NCBI RefSeq assembly: GCF_030272615.1
Contig: NC_081414.1
Span: forward strand, 660,402,438-660,466,437
Direction of reading: 5' to 3'
DNA length: 64,000 nt
Source: Cryptomeria japonica
Taxonomy: Eukaryota; Streptophyta; Pinopsida; Cupressales; Cupressaceae
Shown: positions 46,103 to 57,140 of the stretch, in pieces
How positions within the stretch are numbered: position 1 is the first letter of the stretch
Layout of the letters: every line of letters starts with the position of its first letter
Program-made: the position numbers and the translations under genes
Notes under the pieces: model-generated
Told to the model about the DNA's origin: nothing
What the model saw: the letters and a program-made list of their open reading frames with translations, nothing else
Databases searched by the model: none

Positions 46103-47341
46103 TGTAAAGCGGAAAATCGCGATCGAACCCTAGTTGTTCTCCCCTCTTCCAACTCCGAGGAGAGAGAAGGGAGGTTCGCTAGGATTCAATGGTTTTCACT
46201 TAGGGGAGAGACTTTACATTCAAAAGAGGGGTTGAAACCCACAAGATCCAATCCCACGCAATGCAAGATTGGATGCTAAATGTGTTTCAAGGGTTAAGAC
46301 AGCAAGGCTACCCTCTTTTGTAAAGAATGTTGATAGAAGAATTAAGCTAAGCATGCATAGAAAGTGATAAAGATTCGCTTATAAACTGAGATAGAGATAT
46401 AGAATGAAGCTGCGGACCTGGAATTAGCAGTAAAATGTCGATATGGCGCTGTCCTGCAAATTTGAGCAAAAGTTGTCGGGACGATGGCGCCCGTCGCCAC
46501 GGTCCTCCGAAAAATCCACGAAACGAAGGGGGATCTGTTCGTCTCTGCACAAGGATTCCAGATCTTCAATTTCAGCCGCGTACCTGCAACCTACACATAG
46601 AAAAGCGAAGATGATTGGGGGGTTAGGGATTAGGGGTTTGCCTTTAGGTCAAACCCCGGTTTTGGAATTAACCAAGAAATGAGCAAGTGCTGTAAATGTA
46701 AATGTATGTAAAACAAGTACTAATACCTTGTTCTAAGGATGTTTGTATCCTTATGTGCGAAGGTTTAGATGTTGTTGTTTGTTGTAGTAGTATGTTGTAT
46801 GTTGTAGCATGTAGTGTGTGATCTCCTCTTCAATGGTTGAATCCTTGTCTTGAATGCAACACTTAGCCTTGAATGGAGACTTGAAATGATCAATTGCTTG
46901 AAGGAATGCTTGAATGCTTGAATGCTTGAGTATAATTTCCACGCTTTTACCATCATATCGAATGAAAGAGGAAAATGTAGTTTATATACTTGTCATTTAG
47001 GGCTGATAGACTGATTTTGCCAACCTTAGGCCGACTAGGAAAGTTAATTTCCAAATTGCAAACAAAAAGACCCGAGACCCCTTAGGAGACCGGGCCCAAA
47101 ATAGGACCCAGGGACCAGGGCACTGGGCACCCTGGTCCTGAAGGACCAGGGCGCTGGGCGCTCTGGTCCCACCTCCCGGGACAGCAGGGTGCAAGGAGGT
47201 TCAGGCCAGGGTGCTTGAAAAATGCAGTTTTCAGTGTCGTGAGCAAGTTTCGGGGTCTCCATTCAGGTTGCGTGTTGCGTCGCCATCGTGAAGACTGAAA
47301 TGCAGTCGAAATTGCAAGTGTCACAATTTTAGGACGCTACA
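46103..47341 (-). repeat. G 5' LTR (right copy)
   Basis: 1,239 bp, TGTAAAGCGG...GCTACA, aligned to the left copy without length change. Confidence 0.92.
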
Positions 47342-47347
47342 CTTTCC

Positions 47348-47706
47348 TAGAACATTTTTCTACATGAAACACATGGAGGCAGTCAAGTTGTGCATGGCCC
47401 GTAGGCTAAATTTGTAGACACTAGCCATTTTTTGTGTAATCTCCAACACCTTCTATTTCAAGGCCTCCAACTCCTTCGTCATGGTCTTGCAAATGACACA
47501 ATTATGCACACTATCACCTTTGTTGTCCACCTCACTTGGCATCGCTTCCTGGGTTATGTCCAAAGCTTCATTTTTACCAAGCTCTATTTAGAGCCCTCAT
47601 TGGTATATTTAGCCAAACTTTTAGCCTTCCATGTGCTCTTTTTCACATCTTCCTCATTGTCTGCCACTTCCTCACTTTTAGTAGTGTACTCTATTGAATG
47701 GTTGAA
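47348..47706 (-). pseudogene. H, part 1: body of an unrecognised degenerate ORF
   Basis: On the minus strand one frame reads NCVICKTMTKELEALK, a stop, KVLEITQKMASVYKFSLRAM, then HNLTASMCFM, a stop, and KNVLGKD into part 2. Upstream, after a +1 shift near 47585, a Lys/Glu-rich segment (VADNEEDVKKSTWKAKSLAK) is open. It has coiled-coil character. Removing G and Gypsy A makes it continuous with 39422-39519 and the LINE-like tail at 17100. It could be a LINE ORF or a retrocopied gene; I recognise neither. Confidence 0.45.
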
Positions 47707-47828
47707 TGGACCAGAATACTAAGAGGGGAGGTGAATCAATATTCCTAGACTTTCCACAACTTTTAATGAAATGTAAACGTTAGAAATTAATCTCATTAAC
47801 ATGAAATAGAAAATTCATTATAAGCAAA
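47707..47828 (-). repeat. F: solo or truncated Copia-type LTR, left piece
   Basis: TGGACCAGAATACTAAGAGGGGAGGTGAATCA resembles the E LTR edge (TGATGAATACTAAGAGGGG...GTGAATTAG). No primer site is seen on its left. It is interrupted by Gypsy B at the sequence GCAAA. Confidence 0.6.
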
Positions 47829-48612
47829 TGAAGCAATCACCGACTAGAAGGGACCTCAAAGAGATCAGTCTAGACTATTCAATAAGAGTAAACATAATGG
47901 AAACACAAAGACATGATGGAGGCAATGTAGAAAAGATTGAATTATATCATGAAAACTGATTACAACCAATCGGTAACAACCGGGTTACAAAAATCAGCTC
48001 ACAAGCCTGCTAAAACATGCTCAAAATACAAAACAGGTCACAACTGGGACCTTGAATCTTAAGATATATCTTTTATGCTTAGTCTAACTTCTTGATTACA
48101 TTATAATTCCCTATTACAATGACTTATATGATCCAAGGGGATCCGATTGGCCCAAAAAGGGATCAAAACCCAAAGAACAAGACCTAATGTGTAAAACCAA
48201 CAAGGTCGGCCTCCGCCAAAGAAATTCCTCTAGAAAATCCAAAGGATGAAGTGTAGATCATGGGAAAAGGGCGGCTACATGCCAAGGAACATTAGAATCA
48301 ATGCACAGGGCTCCACAAGCTATGGAAGGGATCCGATAGATGACCAATGCAAATAGGTCTAGGCAACCGATAACTAAAAACTATCTTGAAAACCGATAGC
48401 GACAACTTGCCGAAAAATGATCCAAATGCTCCACAGTTTGGGAATAAGGAAGATGATCAAGTCTTCAAGAAAAATACAACTCCATAGGTTCTGGTGTGCC
48501 AAATCTGGGACACACAGAAAGAAATGTTGAAACTGCAAACATAAAGCAAAACAAAAAGGAAATATTTTTGGTTTATGCAAGATTGCTATGAACTGAGGTT
48601 GCTCTTGCATCA
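47829..48612 (-). repeat. Gypsy B 3' LTR
   Basis: TGAAGCAATCAC...TTGCATCA on the plus strand. On the minus strand it begins TGATGCAAGAGCAACC, a mutated version of the other copy's tip hairpin. Confidence 0.9.
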
Positions 48613-51600
48613 TACATCTGGGGTTGTTGAAAAAAAGTGAGTCTCTCACTTTTTTGGGGTCAAAGGAAAACCAAGGAGCTCTACGTATGCCTGATAAATC
48701 CAAGATGAATCTTCAACTGGTGTGTCCTTCCACTTCACAAGGTACTCCTTATACTAACTTCTCCAGGTACTACGCCCAATCCTACCATCCAAAATGTCTT
48801 AAATATGATCTGGTTCCTTTTGGGGAAACTGTTTCTCCAAGTCTACAATACTGTCTTCACTAAATTTTGGTTCATGATACTGATGAAGATCTGCAATGTT
48901 AAACATAGGTGAAATACTCAGACTATCCAATATCTCGACTTCATAGACATTCCCAAAACTCAACTTTCTCAAGATCCTGCAAGGTCCAAACTTTCTCATC
49001 TACAACTTGTTATAGGTTCCAACTAGGAATCTTTCTTTTCTTAGATACACCATCACTTCATCACCAACTTCAAATTCCTTATGTCTCCTCTTCTCATTTG
49101 CTTTCTCCTTATACTTGTTGTCCATGTCCTCAAGATGTTGCTTAACTTGAATATGTAAGTCCATCACGTGATGTGCAAATTCTTTTTCTTCTGAACTTCT
49201 CTGGTCTTCACTGCTAATATCTCTTAATTCTAATATACCTCTAGGATGTACTCTGGTAACAATCTCAAAAGGTGTTCTTCCGGTACTCCTGTTTACTGAA
49301 TTATTGTAGGCAAACTTTGCTTGTGCAAGAATCAAATCCCAACTTCTGGTTTTATCTCCAACTAAACATCTCAACAAATTTCCCAAGCTTCGGTTAGCTA
49401 CTTATGTCTGTACATCAATCTATGGATGAAAAGTAGAATTGAACTTCACATCTGTCTTCTTCCAAAGTGTTCTCCAAAAATAGCCAACAAACTTAGTGTC
49501 TCTTTCTGAAACTATGCTTTTAGTTAATCCATGCAATCTCACTACTAATGTGAAAAATAGGTCTGCTAAATGTAATGCATTTGATGTCTTCTTACAAGGT
49601 ATGAAATGAGACATCTTCAAAAATCTATCCACTATCACAAGTATAGAATCATTCTCTCTCAGTGTTTTAGGAAATCCAAGTATGAAATCCATGCTTATAT
49701 CCTCCCAAGGTCTTACCAGTACCGTCAAAGGTTTATACAATCCCACATTCTAACTACTACCCTTTGCAACTTGACAAACTCTACAACTTTGCCCATATTT
49801 CCTAACATCCTTATGAATCTAGGGCCAAAAGTAATGCCCACTCACCAATGCTACCATTTTGTCAATACCAAAATGTCCCGCTAATCCTCCATTGTGTTTC
49901 TCCTTTATCAGATCCTCCCTTATAGAACTCTTAGGGATGCACAACTGTATCCCTCTGAATCACATCCCATCTTAAATGAAATAATCCAACCACTTGCTTC
50001 TATCTACCATTACCGGTTCTCTACATGCTCTCCAAGGTTCTGCAAAATCTGGGTCATCGCCATATAAGTTCTTCAATTCCTCAAATCCTAATACTATCAC
50101 TCTCATCTCTGTCAGCAAATTCCTTCTCCTACTCAATGCATCAACAACTTTGTTTGATTTACCACTTCTATGCTTCAACACAAAGGTGTAATTGTGCAAA
50201 AATTCTACCCATCTCATATGTCTCGGATTCCACTTACTCTGACTATTCAAATGCTGCAAAGCTTGATGATCCATATATAACACAAACTCCTTAGGCAATA
50301 GGTAATGTATCCACTTATTCAAGGCTTGAACTATGGCATAAAATTCTTGATCATACACTGAATATCTCCTCTAGGCATCATTCAATTTCTCACTGAAATA
50401 AGCTACTACTCTCCCTTCCTCACTCAAGACTTCTCCTATTGTTCTTCCACTTGCATCACAATGCACTTGAAATACTTTATTGAAATCCGGTAAAGCTAAC
50501 ACAGGCTGCTCAGTCACTTTCCATTTCAATAGTTCAATTTTTTTTTTGCTTCAGTGGTCCATTTGAATTCTTTCTGATCTCCCCTCATGGTCTCACTCAT
50601 AAGGTTACAAACTGAACTGGAATTTATGATGAACTTCCAGTAGAAACTAGCCAATCCATGAAATGATCTTACCTCTACAATGCTTTCCGGTGTAGGCCAC
50701 TCAACAGTTGTTTTTAATTTCTTAGGGTCCATCTTCAAACCATCCTCAGATATCACAAATCCCAAATATACTAATTCTTCCTTCATGAAAGTACACTTCT
50801 TAAGATTTATCAACAACTTTTTTTCTCTCAACGTCTACAAAACTTGTCTAAAATGCAACAAATGCTCCTCTTTTGTCTTACTCAAAATTAAAATGTCATC
50901 CAAATATACAATAAAAAACCTACCCAAGAATTTCTTCAATACCTCATTCACTATCCTCATGAAAGTACTTGGTGCATTAATTAACCCAAAAGGCATCACC
51001 AACCATTCATGGAGTCCTTCATTTGTCTTGAATGTTGTCTTCCACTCATCTCCTTCTCTGATCCTGATCTTATGATATCCACTCTTCAAGTCTATCTTTG
51101 TAAAGTGTTTGGCTCCACTCAAATAGTCCATTATGTCATCCATCCTAGGCAAAGGAAACCGATATTTCATTGTGATCTTGTTTATTGCTTTGGAATCGAT
51201 ACACATCCTCCAATCTCCATTATTCTTAGGTGCTAATACTGTTGGTACTACACAATGACTCGAACTTTCTTTGATCAAACCTTTCTTTAAAAATTCTTGC
51301 ACTTGTCTATTTAGCTCTTCATCTCTATTGGTGTCATCCGGTGTGCAACTTCATTAGGAAAGCTAGCTCTCGGAACCAGGTCCATGCAATGACTGATACT
51401 TCTCATAGGTGGCAATCCATTAAGCATCTGAAATGATGTCTTCATATTCTGTTAGTAAATCTTTTATCTCTTTCTGTTATTCTTCTTCATGCTCCGGATT
51501 CTCAGTCTTCTTAGGAACTATGGCAAAACACACATTCTCATGTCTCAATCCATCCAGGAATTTCCTTGCATCCACCAAACAGATTCTAGAATTTGTACAA

Positions 51601-51960
51601 AATTCACCCTTCAAAGGTTCCTCCAAGGGAAACAAGGTTTTCTTCATCCCATTGGCCACAATAGTGTATGTATTCTTCCTCCCATCATGTATTTCCTATC
51701 TATCAAACTTCTAAGGTCTACCAAGCAAAAGGTGACAAATAACCATAGGCATAATATCACACAAGACTTCATCATGATAATTCCCAATTTTCAATTTCAC
51801 CAAACATTGCTCACTTACTAACAACTTATGTTCATCCTGAATCCATGCTATCTGATAAGGCTTAAGGTGCTTCGATCTTTCCAAATTCAAATTATTCACC
51901 ATCTCTTATGAAACAAGATTATCTAAACTACCACTATCAATAAGCAATTTATAGTACTTA
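48613..51960 (-). pseudogene. Gypsy B protease to chromodomain
   Basis: Protease LLIDSGSLDNLVS is near 51950-51910. RT has [24 protein letters not shown] and YLDDILI (about 51130-50880). RNase H shows MYDQEFYAIVQALNKW and YMDHQALQHL (50358-50250). The integrase core has [12 protein letters not shown] and [14 protein letters not shown] (49710-49620). A chromodomain-like YKEYLVKWKDTPVEDSSW is near 48757-48704, just after a stop. Frames change between RT and RNase H, and stops are frequent. Confidence 0.88.
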
Positions 51961-53155
51961 CTGGATACCTTACATCTGGTCTTGAACAAATTCTTTCTCT
52001 GGAAGGGCTCTTAATCTCTCCTGGTATGACACAAAGCTCTCCTCATTATCAACAGTTCTCCATCTTTCGGTTTATTATCTGATTTGGTGGGGTTTTCTTC
52101 CACCACTGCTTCTCTTTCGGTATTCTCTATCTTCTTACACTTGAAAGAACGATGTCCTTCTCCTCCACACTTATAGAAAGTTCCTCTAAATACCCTCTTG
52201 TCTTTTCTTTTGTCATCTCTTCCAAAATTATCATTCTGGTAGCCATTCGGTTCTCTCCTTTGGTAGAAATTTCTATCATCCTTCCAGTATGAATTACTTT
52301 CTTTGCTCACTTCTTTGTCCTTGTTTGAATCTGTACAGGTTCCTCTACCTCTAGTATATCCTCTTCCTCCTTGAAATATTCCTCCATAAAACCTTCCACC
52401 TCTACCTCTCTGCCTTTGCTCATGTCTTTTGTTTAGCTTCTCTTCTGCCTTCAGGGCATATTGGTAAGCCTCTTCAACACTCTACAATTTGATTCAATTG
52501 AGTTCATCTTGTATAGACACCCATAATCCATTCAAATATCTTGCAACTTGTTCAACTTCATCATCAACATGTAAAATTCTTCAGTGTATTCCTTCACACT
52601 AGATTCCTTCTGTCTCAAATTCTACAACTTTTGGAACAGATTCACTTGATAATTAGTTGGCATAAATTTTGATTTCAACTTAGCAATCATCCGATTCCAT
52701 GTCTTGATCTTCTCTTTACCTCTTCTCTATCTATCAACCTACAAATGCTCCCACCAAAGAGATGCATGACCTTTCAACTAGGTACAAGAATATTTCACCC
52801 TCCTTTCATCTGCGGTGTTTTCAAAATCAAAATATTTCTCCATCTCTAAGATCAAATCCATCAATTCATCCAAATCCAACTTTGCATCATATTCTAGTGG
52901 GGTAAAATGAGGTTTAGTATTCTCCCTACTCAAAACCCTCAAAAACTTTTCCTCATCTAGATCAACCACTAGTGGGTTTACTTACTCTACTGGGGCTTCT
53001 TCTCCTTCATCTTCACTTACATCTTCAATGTGTCAGCCTCTTCTCTAGTCTATCTCCACGGCTTCCAAATGGGCTGCTATTCCTTGCAACATTTCCATCA
53101 CAATAGGGTTTGCATTCCCACGAGCTCCACCATTCCTAGTTCCTCTTTGCGCCAT
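51961..53155 (-). pseudogene. Gypsy B gag
   Basis: The start is taken at the ATG at 53155 (MAQRGTRNGGARGN). Segments of Gag are spread over two frames. The knuckle near 52180-52135 reads FYKCGGEGHRSFKC, so the first Cys of C-X2-C is replaced by Phe. A Gly/Arg-rich linker with repeated RGRG-type codons lies near 52330-52440. Confidence 0.72.
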
Positions 53156-53246
53156 CTTTATGCCAGTCCTCTGTAGCTTCAAGTCGGATCCATATTCCAC
53201 CACCCTGCAACAAAAATTCTCAAGACAACACAATCTCCGGAACAAA

Positions 53247-53264
53247 AGCTCGCTCTAATACCAC
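53247..53264 (-). other. Gypsy B primer-binding site
   Basis: On the minus strand TGGTATTAGAGCGAGC begins two bases after the LTR end. Confidence 0.8.
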
Positions 53265-53265
53265 T

Positions 53266-54036
53266 TGAAGCAATCACTGACGAGGAGGGACCTCAAGGAG
53301 ATTAGTCCAGACCGGCCAGCAAGAGTAAACACAACAGAAACATAGGGACATGATGGAGGCAATGCAAAACAGATTGAATTATATCATGAAAATTGATTAC
53401 GACCAATCGATCACAACTGAGTTACAGAAACCGGCTCACAGGCCTGCTAAAACATGCTCAAAATATAGAACAGGTCACAACCGGGACCTTGAATCTTAAG
53501 ATCTATCTTTTATGCTCAATCTAACTTCTTGATTACATTTTAATGCTTTATTACACTAATTTATATGATCCAAGGGGATCCGATCAGCCCAAAAAGGGAT
53601 CAAAACCCTAAGAACAAGACCTAACATGCAAAACCAACAAGGTTAGCCTTTGCCAAAGAAATTCCTCTGGAAAATCCAAAGGATGAAGTATAGATCACAG
53701 GATAAGTTTGGCCACACACTAAGGAACATCAAAATCAACACATAGGGCTCCTAAAGCTACGAAAGGAATACGGTAGATCACCAATGCAAATAGGTCCAGG
53801 GAACCGATAACAAAAAACTATCTCAGAAATCGGCAGTGTTAACTTGCCAAAAATAATCCAAATGCTCCATGGTTTGGGAATAAGGAAGATGATCGGGTCT
53901 TCAAGAAAAATCCAACTCCACAGGTTCCGGTGAGCCAAATCTGGGACACACAGAAAGAAATGTTGAAACTACAAATAGAAAGGAAATATTTTTGGTTGAT
54001 GCAAGATTGCTATGAATCGGGGATGCTCCTGCATCA
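53266..54036 (-). repeat. Gypsy B 5' LTR
   Basis: 771 bp. On the minus strand it begins TGATGCAGGAGCATCC, an inverted repeat GATGC-AGGA-GCATC. Confidence 0.92.
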
Positions 54037-54041
54037 GCAAA

Positions 54042-55340
54042 CATCACATCCATAAAAGGAACACAAGATTTTATATGTGGAAAACCCAAATGGGGAAAAC
54101 CATGAAGAGGGTTAAGTTTCAAGATAATTTAACTAGTTATATGGTATTTACAACATGGGTGGCTGATGCAGAGCCCCAAGGAACAAAGGCCTCTCACACA
54201 AACTCACTCTACAAGACCCTCAATCAAGGTCTCAAAATTCATGGATTCTTAGAAAATCCTGGAAGCAACATGAAAGGACACCTCTACACTCCCCTTTTCT
54301 CAATGTGACCCCACCTAATCCATGAATAACTCATGGATCTACTCTTGACACCAAATCTCCTGTAGCCACCTATGGACAATTTGGATTATAACACAACCAA
54401 AATTGTAGAGTAGTTATGGACCTTATAGATCCTCTTTTCCAACCCTAGAGACATTGATTCTAACAAAGACAAACACCCTTTTGTTTGTACAAGTGTAATC
54501 AAGGTGACTGCCCTATACAAGACACCTATTCCTAGTAGCCCTATTTTGAGCCTTTAAGGGGAAAACTTGGAAACCCTTCTAATGGTACCATATAACCTTG
54601 ACACTTTTTGATGCCTCCTTTGATGACACAAAACACTTTCGAAACTCAGACCCCAACTCATGCATTGACTGGGTCAAACACTGCTGCTACAGGAGGCCTT
54701 ATAGGGATTTTAGGCCACTTTTACAAAGCAAACACACATCAAAGTCTCATTAGAATGAAACCAATGGATGGGAAAGGTTTGCACACATTCCAAAACACTA
54801 AATCCACCATTATATAGGGTCCACCACTCTTGGTTCTGTTGTTTCATAATTTTTAATAGTCAAAACCGGCTAGTCACATGAGGATGCCTAGCCTAGTGCT
54901 TGATCCCAAAATCCACCAGTTCAACGACCCACTTAGAAACCTTGGAAATATTAAAGTAAATTGTCTCCCCTACCGTTCCCCATATTTTGAGCCTATTTGG
55001 CTAGAGGAATGAGGGTTTTATAGGACATTTCCTTGGAAACCCTTGTTTTTGGAGGGTTTTCAAACCACCTTCACAAAAATGCAGATTTATTGCTTATTAC
55101 TCAGTCTTTTCCTACCAAATCAAAACCAAACAAACATCAACACAAATGCCTATTCAGAAAAATTATTTATCTTGCACATGGAGTCCGTACAATGACCGTA
55201 CAAGGCATTGTTACAACGAATCTATGATAATTTATGAGTGTTTATTAAAACTGTTCACTGTCTTACATCCAAACTTCATCAGAACTTCATCAAACCTTTC
55301 CCCTCAACCTCCAAGGCCTTAAGAAAGGTCTCTCCATCCT
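54042..55340 (-). repeat. F LTR, right piece (end not resolved)
   Basis: Continues the F LTR after Gypsy B. CATAAAAGGAACACAAGATT and AAACCCAAATGGGGAAAACC (54053-54101) align with the E LTR region CACAAGATATTTGACATGG and AAACCCAAATGGG. From about 54200 I cannot trace the similarity and see no coding sequence; the right end is a guess. Confidence 0.4.
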
Positions 55341-56750
55341 CCACAGCCAAATCCAACTGAAATTTTAATTAGGTAGCTGTAGTCACACAAATCTGTCCAA
55401 CTTAATTAAATAAATATTTGCTATTTATTTGATTAAAAATCCACTAGCCATCAGTTAATTAAATAAATATATAATTAATTCATCCCCAAACATTCTTCTA
55501 TTAATTAAATAAATTATTCAATTTATTTTAATTAATTCACTATATCAAATTCCAATCAATTAAATAAATAAAATCTATTTATTTAATTAAATCCCCTTTA
55601 TCCTCTTTTAAATAAATTAAATAAAACATTTATTTAAATCATCATCCCCACCCCACTTGCATTTTCCTACAAATGCAACTTGCACACATTTATTAAAATA
55701 AATGAATTTTTATTTTAATAAAATCCTATTTTCCCTCACCCACCAAATCCACTTGCAAAATCTAATCCCCTTCTAGATTCTTCTAACCCCTTCCTAATTA
55801 GCTTAATCCATCTCCTAATTATTGTCACATTCCTAAGCAAAATGGAGTCACTTCTCAAAGACTCCAAAGTCTTTGAAAAGCATTTAATGCTTTGTGTGTT
55901 CAACAAATTAACCCCCAAAGTCTTCCAAGACCACTAATGGCTCTTACATGACCATTTATGGCTCTTACATAACCATTTATGGTTATTTCAAACTTGTCCC
56001 CCTAAACATTTATTGTTTTGACCATATTCATCCATTTCACATTTGCACAAGAGTTTATCCATTGGATAAAAACTTTATTCTTTGAATAAAGAGTTTATTC
56101 ATTCAACCAACCTTGACTTTAAATCTCAAAGTCATATCAAGCATTTAATGCTTATTCTCTCTCCTCTCAACCTATCTCACATTGACACTTGTCATCCTAG
56201 GATTGGGTTGAAAGCCCTCACATGGATTTAAAATCATTCAATCCTGACCCTTGTTGAGATTGCTCAATCTCAACCATCCATTGCTCCATTTTTCCTATAA
56301 ATAAAGCCCATTTCTTCATAATCCAGATCCTGAAAACTTGTATGCATTTAAGCTATAGGCATTTTAAGAGAGCATTTTAGCATAATTAACTCATATATTG
56401 TCATTTTGGTTAAAATAAATCATTTTAGTATCAATAGCTTAATATTTGCTTCTTTATTAACATTTAGAGCAATATTTCAATCTCAATCCTCCATAAGCAT
56501 CCATAGTGCAAAAAGCTGCTGAGAGCTACACTATTTTGGAACTTGGAGAGGAGAGGAACAAGGGAGATGCCTCATTATCTTCGTTTCATTTGTTAGATAT
56601 ATTAGCATGATTTTAGTGTCTCTTTTGATATGCCTGTTTGGATTAGTTTTTGATTGACTAACACTAACAATTTCTTGTCTTGTGTGTGGTTTATCTTAGA
56701 CTAACCTTGTCCATTTTGCAGGGCATCAGTAGCCATTAGAGGGAGATTAG
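55341..56750 (+). repeat. LTR-like block with AT palindromes and TATA box
   Basis: It contains repeated TTAATTAAATAAAT motifs (about 55398-55600), TTGACACTTGTCA (about 56184), a CTCAATCTCAACCAT phrase, CCTATAAATA (56294-56303) and TTTAAGCTATAGGCATTTTA. The same order occurs at 10021-11230, so the two are probably LTRs of one broad family. It appears to abut the truncated Gypsy C LTR near GCATCA at 56725-56730. Ends are uncertain. Confidence 0.4.
56296..56303 (+). promoter_or_regulatory. TATA box in LTR-like block
   Basis: TATAAATA in CCTATAAATA, placed as at 10716 downstream of a TTGACACTTGTCA half-site. Confidence 0.4.
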
Positions 56751-57117
56751 TTACAAATTGACAAGAAAAGTTGTCATCCAAACTTGACAACTTTGCACAA
56801 ACTTGACAATCTATGACATCTACCTATGTAACCTATTAGAACACATCATAAAATTTTCAAATAAACCACATAGGATCCAAAATATAATTCTTGCCTCATT
56901 TAGGCGTATTGGATGTCATTTGACCATGGTTGGCCAAATAAGTCCTAAGAAGCTCACACTACAAAATGGCATCAAAGCCTTACATGGGTAATAAAAATAA
57001 AATGAATGGTCTTGAAAGGCCTTATTACAACTCAAAAACATTCAAGGGACCTATAAAAAACTTTAAGAGCCTTGATCTCTCAATGGTCTTCAAAGTCTAC
57101 AAGGTGCTCCTGCACCA
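56751..57117 (-). repeat. Gypsy C 3' LTR, truncated
   Basis: Begins TGGTGCAGGAGCACC on the minus strand, identical in its first 15 bases to the Gypsy A 5' LTR. A GTTGTCAAGTTTGGATGACAAC region near 56760-56790 recalls a similar TTGACAACTTTTAATGACAAC in the Gypsy A LTR. Confidence 0.65.
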
Positions 57118-57140
57118 TACTCCTAGGGGGCATAGAAAAC

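Larger units (their letters stand above)
39520..47341 (-). mobile_element. G: young non-autonomous Gypsy-type element with Gag and protease-like region only
   Basis: LTRs at 39520-40758 and 46103-47341 are both 1,239 bp and differ at roughly 30 positions by eye, making this the youngest-looking element here. On the minus strand it has a primer site, a long leader, one Gag-to-protease-like-to-tail frame (44932-41504), then about 740 bp to the polypurine tract. No RT, RNase H or integrase motif is present. The flanks carry CTTTCC on both sides, with AAA between the left copy and the LTR. The Gag and protease style resembles the Tat branch of Gypsy. Confidence 0.88.
47829..54036 (-). mobile_element. 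Gypsy B: complete but dead chromovirus-type element
   Basis: LTRs at 47829-48612 (784 bp) and 53266-54036 (771 bp), target duplication GCAAA at 47824-47828 and 54037-54041. On the minus strand it carries PBS, Gag, protease, RT, RNase H, integrase and a broken chromodomain. Several stops and at least two frameshifts inactivate it. Confidence 0.92.

Noticed and set aside
40168-47324. Several small open frames present twice (40168-40373, 40461-40741, 46751-46956, 46997-47324)
   Set aside because: They are the same LTR sequence of G read twice. No protein similarity is evident.
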